A DNA stretch of 18,618 bases from an uncultured Collinsella sp. Lineage in GTDB: Bacteria; Actinomycetota; Coriobacteriia; Coriobacteriales; Coriobacteriaceae. The position numbers and the translations under genes are program-made. Below are positions 13,798 through 18,618 of the stretch, piece after piece (within the stretch, counting starts at the first letter, position 1; each line of letters opens with the position of its first letter). Under the pieces are notes generated by a model. That model was not told the origin of the DNA. It did not search any database and saw only the letters and a program-made list of their open reading frames with translations. The DNA lies in NCBI GenBank assembly GCA_902470345.1, contig CABRGB010000033.1:1-18618 (forward strand), read 5' to 3'.

Positions 13798-14628
13798 TCA
13801 AAATCTTATTTTCACGATTTGCATTTTCATCCCGTTGTCACCGACCCTTGCGAGAAACCGGAAAAAGCCGCTGACAGAAGGGTCTCTCAAATCGTTGTAG
13901 CCCAGCATATAGCCGCGACTTGTGACCTGCAGACGGCTATTCCACGTGCCGATTTCCTTGGCGGCATTCGAAACCGCAAAATATGCCCCCACATCCTTGA
14001 TTTTTGCAGTCTTAAGCCATGTTTTTGCGATCATCTTTACTGCCGTCCGATTGGCAGCATCAAAGACCAGCACACCGCATGGGAAAGCGTCCGCCATTCC
14101 CCGCACCAGTTCCCGGACCTCCTGGGTCAGAAAGTAATAGAACACCCCGGAGGCAAAGAACACCGCCCCGCCGGAGGCATCGATTTTGCCAAACCATGCG
14201 GTGTCTTTCAGGTCGCAGGGGATATTTTGTTCCCGATCCCCGGCGGGCAGTAGCTGCTGCCGCAAGGTAATCACATCCGGGAAGTCCAGATTGTAGATCT
14301 TGCATCTACCGTTGTCGCAGGTTCTGCCGGTGTTGTCCAACCCGCAGCCCAGATTGACCACCGCCGCATTGGGATGGCCTTTCAGGTAATCCCGCACCTC
14401 GAAAGCAAGATCACTCTGCCGCACGGCTACCTCCAGCGCACCAAAGCGCTGCATCAGGCTGCGGGAGTTTTTCTCCGCCTCTGAAAAGTCGTAGCCGATC
14501 TGGGCGAGCAAGCGAACCGCTGTTTCATCCCTGTAAAGGTTCGGGTACAGCTCTGTACACAGCTTTCGGGAATACAGCGGGAGGATCAGCGTCTCCTGCA
14601 CGGTGTTTTTCTCAATTTTACATTTCAT
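13798..14628 (-). CDS. class I SAM-dependent methyltransferase (LCM/O-methyltransferase type)
   Basis: 276 aa. The ATG at 14628 follows AGGAAG by 6 nt on the minus strand. The much longer open frame upstream has no family similarity. The N-terminal helical cap (about residues 1-85) and VVNLGCGLDNTGR (90-102, SAM motif I) with IYNLDFPDVI (motif II acidic residue) match the leucine-carboxyl-methyltransferase/polyketide O-methyltransferase group (Pfam LCM). GGAVFFASGVFYYFLTQEVRELV is the motif IV region. The substrate is unknown. Base composition is clearly AT-richer than the flanking operon, with many AAA and ATT codons, and the gene looks recently acquired from a clostridial source. It is third in a minus-strand row of methyltransferases. 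Confidence 0.87.
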   Translation of the reverse strand: MKCKIEKNTVQETLILPLYSRKLCTELYPNLYRDETAVRLLAQIGYDFSEAEKNSRSLMQRFGALEVAVRQSDLAFEVRDYLKGHPNAAVVNLGCGLDNTGRTCDNGRCKIYNLDFPDVITLRQQLLPAGDREQNIPCDLKDTAWFGKIDASGGAVFFASGVFYYFLTQEVRELVRGMADAFPCGVLVFDAANRTAVKMIAKTWLKTAKIKDVGAYFAVSNAAKEIGTWNSRLQVTSRGYMLGYNDLRDPSVSGFFRFLARVGDNGMKMQIVKIRF

Positions 14629-14639
14629 AGGTTTCTTCC

Positions 14640-14740
14640 TCAGTGAATAAAAATTGTCATAAGTGCCGCCAGCACAGCCGCTATGACCGTCATGCCTATC
14701 GCCATGTACAGGATGGATGCAAAAATGCCCGCATGGCGTC
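14640..14740 (-). pseudogene. C-terminal remnant of a membrane protein
   Basis: In the frame ending at the TGA at 14640-14642 the minus strand reads RHAGIFASILYMAIG and then MTVIAAVLAALMTIFIH, a strong transmembrane helix ending at a proper stop 9 nt before the next start. It has no start of its own and overlaps the out-of-frame tail of the truncated methyltransferase. It is probably what remains of a transporter or permease gene deleted from the cluster. Confidence 0.45.
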
Positions 14741-15061
14741 CTCAAACGGCATATCCGCCACACTGCCTTGCAGGACGGCGCAACGCCCCTCCCGAATTGC
14801 AGTTCGGTTGAGCTTTCTAGCCTTCTCCACGCTGACGGGCGAATAGTCGATGCCCTTGACGACGCCATGCGGGCATTTTTTCAGCAGCTGTTTTATGTTC
14901 GCCCCGCCGCCGCAGCCGCAATCCAGCACCTTGGCATTTGGCGCAAGTCGTAGAAATCGAAGTCCCCACCGCGCCACAGGGCTGTGCCCCAGATTCATCA
15001 TGGCAACCATAAGTTTTCCGCCGAGGCCCACGGGCTTGCGGGTGTTTTCAAAGAACGACAT
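14696..15061 (-). CDS. truncated class I SAM-dependent methyltransferase
   Basis: 121 aa from the ATG at 15061, which overlaps the end of the upstream methyltransferase gene by 14 nt (translational coupling). After an N-terminal segment containing LGGKLMVAMMNLGHSPVARW, the SAM motif I is VLDCGCGGGANI (residues 45-56), followed by GVVKGIDYSPVSVEKA (motif II) and AVLQGSVADMPFED. Relatives continue for about 90 more residues with a FDLATAFETVYFW-type motif IV. Here the frame turns to DAMRAFLHPSCTWR and stops. The break lies exactly at the left arm of a perfect 20-bp inverted repeat. SAM binding might survive but the catalytic half is missing, so it is probably inactive. Confidence 0.75.
   Translation of the reverse strand: MSFFENTRKPVGLGGKLMVAMMNLGHSPVARWGLRFLRLAPNAKVLDCGCGGGANIKQLLKKCPHGVVKGIDYSPVSVEKARKLNRTAIREGRCAVLQGSVADMPFEDAMRAFLHPSCTWR
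14721..14880. repeat. perfect 20-bp inverted repeats flanking 120 bp
   Basis: 14721-14740 and 14861-14880 are exact reverse complements. The right arm encodes KKCPHGV within the methyltransferase. The left arm marks the point where that gene loses homology and joins the membrane-protein remnant. It can form a large hairpin or mark a fold-back rearrangement. Confidence 0.95.
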
Positions 15062-15677
15062 CTGGCCCCTTCGATTTCGTGCATTCCGCATAGGTCAACG
15101 GGAACGAGGCGTTCAGCACCGCGCTTTTCTGCACTGCCCAGCCGTTTTGACGCAGGAAACGTAGGTATTCCTCGCTTGTCCACCTGCTGTGGAGGGGGAA
15201 TCCCGCCATACTCATGAAAAAGGCTTTTGCCTTGCCGGAAACCGAGCTCCCCGCGTGGGTGAAGGTTGGCGCGATGAGCACGCCGTCGTCCTTCAGCACC
15301 CGCCTGATTTCTTGCAGGGCCTTTTCCGGATGCGGCACTATGTGAAGCGCGTTGGACGCGATCACCACATCAAAGGACTTCTGTGCATAGGGCAGGCGGA
15401 ACATATCTTGTACGGAAAAGTGCAGCTTTGCGGATTGATTGTCCCGCTTTGCTTCAAGGATCATCTTTGCAGAAGCGTCCGTAGCCTCGATGTACGCCGC
15501 CGCATTCACGATGCTCTTTGCGATAAGCCCCGTGCCGGTGGCAACCTCCAGCACGGTTTTTGCTTTCACCACCGGCCTGATCAGCCCATACATCTTCTCA
15601 TACGCCGCCCGGTCCTTTCGCATGAAACGGTCGTACCGACCGGCATTCTTGTCCCAGAAGCCCTTGCATTCGTGCAT
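15048..15677 (-). CDS. class I SAM-dependent methyltransferase (UbiE/Methyltransf_11 type)
   Basis: A complete 209-aa enzyme. The ATG at 15677 follows GGGGGCG by 7 nt. The protein opens with GFWDKNAGRYDRFMRKDRAAY, typical of a group common in gut clostridia. Motif I is VLEVATGTGLIAKSI (residues about 42-56), motif II IEATDAS, motif IV FDVVIASNALHIVPHPEKAL, and then IRRVLKDDGVLIAPTFTH. The acceptor substrate is unknown. In related settings such genes sit with MarR/TetR regulators and drug or bacteriocin functions. It is first of three minus-strand methyltransferase genes, with an operator-like site just upstream. AT content is higher than in the surrounding chromosome. Confidence 0.9.
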   Translation of the reverse strand: MHECKGFWDKNAGRYDRFMRKDRAAYEKMYGLIRPVVKAKTVLEVATGTGLIAKSIVNAAAYIEATDASAKMILEAKRDNQSAKLHFSVQDMFRLPYAQKSFDVVIASNALHIVPHPEKALQEIRRVLKDDGVLIAPTFTHAGSSVSGKAKAFFMSMAGFPLHSRWTSEEYLRFLRQNGWAVQKSAVLNASFPLTYAECTKSKGPDVVL

Positions 15678-15694
15678 TGCTATCGCCCCCAAAT

Positions 15695-15712
15695 AGTTAG
15701 AGACATCTAACT
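15695..15712 (-). promoter_or_regulatory. operator-like inverted repeat and -10 of the methyltransferase cluster
   Basis: On the minus strand AGTTAGA-TGTC-TCTAACT is a perfect 7-bp dyad lying 18 bp before the ATG at 15677. A TATAGT -10 element (15710-15715) overlaps its upstream edge. The arrangement fits repression by a TetR- or MarR-type protein, but no such regulator is encoded in the window. Confidence 0.5.
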
Positions 15713-15736
15713 ATAACACACGAATCATGCAGTAAG

Positions 15737-15752
15737 ATAAGGCTAACCTTAT
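15737..15752. promoter_or_regulatory. second inverted repeat, faintly DtxR/iron-box-like
   Basis: ATAAGG-CTAA-CCTTAT is a perfect 6-bp dyad upstream of the -10. Its core AAGGTTAGCCTTA shares the AGGTTAG block of DtxR/IdeR boxes but is shorter. It may be an activator or second repressor site. Iron control is only a suggestion. Confidence 0.35.
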
Positions 15753-16112
15753 TCTCGGCTAAGACGCATCTCTCCGACCCTTTGAATCACCCCTTTTCAC
15801 GCCACCCGCTACGAACCCCGGCGGGACCAGGGAGTGATTAAAGGAGCGGCCTGCGGTTTTGCGAATCAATTGAGTCATTCCCGAAATCGCGAATCAAGGG
15901 CCTGATTCGCCCAAATTGCGCACGATTCAGTCCTTAGACGGTACGACGCGACACGCATCGACAACACTCGGACTGGATTAGGCACTGAGTGGGAGTAGGC
16001 TGACAGGGTTCTGACCTGCACTTTTGAGTGCCGCACTGTGCCGCTGAGTTTCGTTTCGTATGAGAGTCACGACAAAGCCACCAGCGACATTGGTGAGTAA
16101 ACTCAATTATCG

Positions 16113-16147
16113 AGCCTCCGTTCCCATGTTGGAATGGAGGCTTTTTC
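16113..16147 (+). terminator. rho-independent terminator with no gene before it
   Basis: AGCCTCCGTTCC pairs with GGAATGGAGGCT (12 bp, one G-U pair) around a CATGTT loop, followed by TTTTT-C-TTT. The plus-strand gene it once ended is not present in the preceding 300 bp, so it is an orphan or serves a short untranslated RNA. Confidence 0.85.
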
Positions 16148-16244
16148 TTTGCCTTTTTACTCCCTTTCATCTGCGATTTCGCCATTTACTCCCCGTGTTT
16201 CAAGACGACAAGGCATGGGGCGGTACTCGGAGGAATGGGAGTAA

Positions 16245-16316
16245 GGATTCATTCCAGCGGCGGACGAGATGGCGACTCGCATCGCCGACATGCTCATGCA
16301 CATGGGCGGCGACTAG
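16245..16316 (+). pseudogene. possible C-terminal gene fragment (about 23 codons)
   Basis: The frame GFIPAADEMATRIADMLMHMGGD ends at the TAG at 16314-16316, has genome-like codons, and is cut off by a TAA at 16242-16244. It reads like the helical tail of a lost protein. The family is unknown. Confidence 0.25.
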
Positions 16317-16395
16317 CCAGTGCGATCCCCGCAACGGGCATTATTATCCGGGAAGCGTTTGATTACGAGGCACGCCGGTGTGAGGGCCTGAGTCG

Positions 16396-17129
16396 TCAGA
16401 TCCCGCACAGGGGGACCGCGATGGTGGCCACCGCGCCGCCCGAGGGGCTGTTGGCGAGCGAGACGGAGCCCCCGTGGGCGCTCGCGGCCTCGGAGGCGGC
16501 GTGGAGGCCGAGCCCGTAGTGGCGTCCTCCGTCGCGCGAGGAGCGGGAGGAGTCGTCTGTGAAGAGGCGCTCACAGCCGCGTTCGAGGGCGGCGGGAGAG
16601 AAGCCCGGTCCGTCGTCGGACACCTCGATGACGAGGTGTCCGCCCGCGACGTCGCAGGAGACCGCCACGCGCGAGCGGCGCCATCTTGCGCGAGATCACG
16701 CGAGACCCACTGCGGCAGGTACTCGCTGACGAGTGCGCAAGCCCCGCCGCCCTTGAGCGGGAACGCGGCGTAGGTGAGGCCCGAGCCCCCGCCCTCGATC
16801 TCCACTGTGCCCGGATCCGCGGCGAGGGCCGCACGGGCCATTTCCGTCGCGTCCTCGAGCCTCGTGCCCTCGAGGTCTGTCATCAGCACGTATCCGTCCT
16901 TGTTCAGGATGAGGTAGCGGTACGCCGTCGGCACGTCCTGCTGCCCGCAGACGCCGTCGCGTGCCAGGCCCTCCGCGACCTCGCGCACATTGGCCGGCCC
17001 CCAGCTTGCCTCGTAGACGAAGCCCGCGTTGATCGCCACGGAGAGCACCATGAACGAGGCGAGCCACGCCGTGGCGACCGCCGCGAACGCGTAGGCGAAG
17101 TAGCGCGCGATGACGAAGGAGAGCGGCAT
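16396..17129 (-). pseudogene. sensor histidine kinase gene with internal deletion and frameshift
   Basis: From the ATG at 17129 the first ~140 residues give a transmembrane helix (residues about 10-33) and an extracytoplasmic sensor ending ACALVSEYLPQW. Homology then resumes in another frame near 16680 with RWRRSRVAVSCDV and a HATPase domain: VSDDGPGFS (G1 box), HYGLGLHAASEAASAHGGSV (G2 region), ending VPLCGI at 16396. The second transmembrane helix, HAMP, the DHp helix with the phosphorylated His, and the N box (roughly 130-150 residues in relatives) are all missing, and the two parts are out of frame. The product cannot autophosphorylate. It lies 26 bp downstream of its response regulator gene. 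An upstream GTG at 17168 is an alternative start. Confidence 0.8.
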
Positions 17130-17155
17130 GCCCCCGCGACCTCGCGCCCCGATCC

Positions 17156-17818
17156 TCAGAGCTGCCACTTGTACCCCATTCCCCAGACGGTCGCGATCGG
17201 ATCGGCGCCGGCCTCGGAGAGTTTCCTCCGGGCGCGGCTGACCTGCATGGATATGGCCGCGTCGTCGGCGTCGCTCTCCCAGCCGAGCACCGCCTCGCGT
17301 ATCTGCGTACGGCTCATGACCTGCCCGGGGTGGCGGGCGAGGTACTCGCAGATGGCGTACTCGGTGGGCGTGAGCGGTACGGCCTCGCCGCCCACGGCGA
17401 GGCCGCGCGCCCCGAGGTCGATCCGCACCTCCCCGAAGGAGAGGGCGTGCGAGCGCGGCCGGCGCTCACGGCGTAGATGGGCCGCGACCTTGGCGCGCAG
17501 CTCCGCGGCCCCGAAGGGCTTGCGGACGTAGTCGTCGGCGCCCAGGCCGTAGCCGGCCACGGCGTCCTCCTCGGCCACGCGCGCGGTCAGGAATATGATG
17601 GGCCCGTCGAAGTCCGGGCGGATCTGCCGCACGAGCTCGAAGCCGTCGAGCCCCGGCATCATGACGTCGCAGAGCACGAGGTCGAAGCGCGAGAGGTCCA
17701 TCCCCGGGACCGCTGTCGGGTCCGCCGCCTTGACGACCTCATGGCCGTCGCGGCCGAGGACGCGCGCGAGCGCGTCGAGGATCGCCCGCTCGTCATCCAC
17801 TGCCAGTATTCTCGCCAT
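17156..17818 (-). CDS. OmpR/PhoB-family response regulator
   Basis: 220 aa. The receiver domain has the acidic pair Asp8-Asp9, phospho-acceptor Asp51 in LCDVMMPGLDGFEL, Thr78 in FLTAR and Lys100 in VRKPFG, so all key residues are present. The C-terminal winged helix (about 125-220) has LTPTEYAICEYLARHPGQVMSR and the recognition helix region AISMQVSRARRKL, and ends VWGMGYKWQL, as in PhoB-type factors. AGGAGGT, 5 nt, ATG at 17818 fixes the start. Its partner kinase just downstream is broken, so phosphorylation would need another kinase or small phosphodonors. Likely targets are its own operon and the YxeA/membrane-protein genes upstream. Confidence 0.96.
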   Translation of the reverse strand: MARILAVDDERAILDALARVLGRDGHEVVKAADPTAVPGMDLSRFDLVLCDVMMPGLDGFELVRQIRPDFDGPIIFLTARVAEEDAVAGYGLGADDYVRKPFGAAELRAKVAAHLRRERRPRSHALSFGEVRIDLGARGLAVGGEAVPLTPTEYAICEYLARHPGQVMSRTQIREAVLGWESDADDAAISMQVSRARRKLSEAGADPIATVWGMGYKWQL

Positions 17819-17845
17819 GTTCGACCTCCTGAAACTTCCGTCGGA

Positions 17846-17874
17846 ATTGTACTAGCGCCGCGCTCAGCGGTCCA
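17846..17874 (-). promoter_or_regulatory. candidate internal promoter for the response regulator
   Basis: Minus-strand TGGACC (17869-17874) and TACAAT (17846-17851) have an ideal 17-bp spacer and lie just before the response regulator's ribosome binding site, overlapping the end of the yxeA-like gene. It could allow separate expression of the two-component genes. Confidence 0.45.
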
Positions 17875-18265
17875 GAGCCCCGCGCGCAGCCGCGGGCGCC
17901 TCGGCCGCATCGCACGCGCGGTAGCGCACGCCCGAGCCGCCGCGCGCCTCGATCTCGAGCCAGCCCTCGCCGTCCGACTCCCGCCCGAAGAAGATGAGCT
18001 GGAGCTCTCGGACATTGCCCCTGTCGTCCGCCGCGTCCATCAGGTAGACGTAGTTCGCCCCCGCCCCGGTGGCGTCGGCGTAGGAGCTCGCGTGGCTGCC
18101 GGGCTCGGGCGCGGGCGCCCACATGGTGATCTCAGGGTTGGGCAGCACGCGGTCGGCGATCGAGCGCAGCGCCGACCCCCAGCCGGCGTCGAGCAGGGCA
18201 TTCCCGCCCAGGACGAGCGCTGCGGAGAGGAGGGCGAGCACGGCGGCGAGCGGCTTCCTACGCAT
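17864..18265 (-). CDS. YxeA-family (DUF1093) secreted or membrane-anchored protein
   Basis: 133 aa. The N terminus (MRRK, then hydrophobic LAAVLALLSAALVLGGNALL) is a signal peptide or anchor. The C-terminal part (about residues 72-133) follows the YxeA pattern: YVYLMDAADDRGNVRELQLIFF, then WLEIEARGGSGVRYRACD and a closing EAPAAARGALDR that matches the family's EVPxxAxxxL ending. Length is typical. From memory, YxeA proteins often accompany lactococcin-972-type bacteriocin clusters and their putative immunity membrane proteins. The ATG at 18265 follows GGGAGG, and it overlaps the upstream membrane-protein gene by 8 nt. The molecular role of the family is not established. Confidence 0.7.
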   Translation of the reverse strand: MRRKPLAAVLALLSAALVLGGNALLDAGWGSALRSIADRVLPNPEITMWAPAPEPGSHASSYADATGAGANYVYLMDAADDRGNVRELQLIFFGRESDGEGWLEIEARGGSGVRYRACDAAEAPAAARGALDR

Positions 18266-18605
18266 CTGCCCTCCCGTCCTCGAAGCGGCAGAACCAGGCG
18301 ATAAGGACGGCGGCGGTCGCCAGGGTGAGCACGAGGCCAGCGAGCGCAGTCGTGAGGAGAGGGCCCGCCGCGCGTGCGGCGTCGATGAAGGCCTCCACCC
18401 CGAGCGACCCTAGGCGCGCGGGCCAGGCGAGCGGCACCCAGTTCAGGGGCGTCGCCAGGGCACCGGTGAGCTCGCCGGTCATGAGGCCGTGCGCAAGTCC
18501 GCCCACTGAGAAGAACGCGAGGAGCATCCCCGCCGCGCCGGCGCCGATGACGGCGTTGCGGCCGAGGCGCAGGGCCTCGGAGAGCAGGGCCCGCGGGAGA
18601 GTCAT
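18258..18605 (-). CDS. membrane protein, C-terminal part or small complete protein
   Basis: 115 residues are seen from an ATG at 18605, but the frame is still open at the window edge and no ribosome binding site is visible, so it may be the 3' end of a larger gene. Two to three hydrophobic helices are clear (AVIGAGAAGMLLAFFSVGGLAHGLM, and LLTTALAGLVLTLATAAVLIAWFC), with an amphipathic start LPRALLSEALRLGRN and a short charged tail. It overlaps the yxeA-like gene by 8 nt. Position and topology would fit the end of a bacteriocin-associated integral membrane (putative immunity/permease) protein. The sequence alone does not prove this. Confidence 0.6.
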   Translation of the reverse strand: MTLPRALLSEALRLGRNAVIGAGAAGMLLAFFSVGGLAHGLMTGELTGALATPLNWVPLAWPARLGSLGVEAFIDAARAAGPLLTTALAGLVLTLATAAVLIAWFCRFEDGRADA

Positions 18606-18618
18606 GCGCGGCGTCGGG

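Larger units (their letters stand above)
15753..16395. other. 643-bp region with no intact gene
   Basis: No ORF here shows coding character over more than about 25 codons. It contains two copies of GCGAATCA (15861-15868 and 15889-15896, 28 bp apart), and the second forms a dyad with TGATTCGC at 15903-15910. It also contains a plus-strand terminator (16113-16147) and a short coding-looking tail (16245-16316). The region separates the acquired methyltransferase cluster from the two-component locus and looks like a junction scar. Confidence 0.6.

Noticed and set aside
14741..14860. Invertible DNA switch between the two 20-bp inverted repeats
   Set aside because: In the present orientation the segment encodes the conserved methyltransferase core in frame, and inversion would destroy it. 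No recombinase gene is nearby. A fold-back or deletion junction explains it better.
16618..16641. Perfect 10-bp inverted repeat with ATGA loop in the kinase ATPase domain
   Set aside because: It lies within a conserved coding stretch (GHLVIEVSDDG) that reads normally, so it is probably a by-product of codon choice in high-GC DNA.
1..18618. tRNA, rRNA, CRISPR arrays, insertion sequences or transposase genes
   Set aside because: No cloverleaf with a TTC-arm pattern, no rRNA segment, no regularly spaced repeats, and no DDE or tyrosine/serine recombinase motifs were found on either strand.

Overview
The window looks like chromosome of a high-GC gut anaerobe of the Coriobacteriia, probably Collinsella-like. 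That is an inference from strong G/C third-position codon bias, AAGGAGG-type ribosome binding sites, a mannose-class PTS with a LevR-type regulator, and the gene mix. Nothing in the window proves the species.

Bases 1-5530 are mostly housekeeping: the 3' end of a 4Fe-4S protein gene, the ATPase gene ychF, a small DUF1648 membrane protein, a divergent pair (unknown 129-aa protein and XRE regulator) around a perfect 24-bp palindrome, a cytoplasmic-type L-asparaginase gene on the minus strand, and guaA (GMP synthase) closed by a strong terminator. Bases 5530-6180 are a scar of about 650 bp holding an inverted repeat, a fragment resembling an MTA/SAH nucleosidase, and an unidentified minus-strand ORF.

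Bases 6209-13790 form a sugar utilisation locus: a LevR-like PRD/EIIA regulator (split by a frameshift at a perfect 20-bp hairpin), then PTS EIIB, EIIC, EIID and EIIA, a GH172/DUF2961 glycosidase and a ROK fructokinase-like kinase, ended by a 21-bp-stem terminator. The best reading is uptake and phosphorylation of a fructose-containing disaccharide or difructose anhydride, intracellular cleavage by GH172, and phosphorylation of the freed fructose by the ROK kinase. The regulator's AAA+ domain keeps Walker A but lacks the GAFTGA loop and the Walker B acids, so it probably does not activate sigma-54.

Bases 13798-15720 (minus strand) are an AT-richer, foreign-looking cluster of three SAM-dependent methyltransferase genes. 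The middle one is truncated, and a 20-bp inverted repeat lies at its break. About 700 bp of mostly non-coding DNA follow. The right end (minus strand) carries a membrane protein, a YxeA-like secreted protein, an OmpR-type response regulator and a histidine kinase gene that has lost its dimerisation/phosphotransfer region. This resembles the accessory part of a lactococcin-972-type bacteriocin or immunity locus continuing beyond the window.

Several genes are broken (regulator, methyltransferase, kinase), two of them exactly at perfect 20-bp inverted repeats. This is either a real mutational signature or an assembly/amplification artefact, and should be settled with reads.
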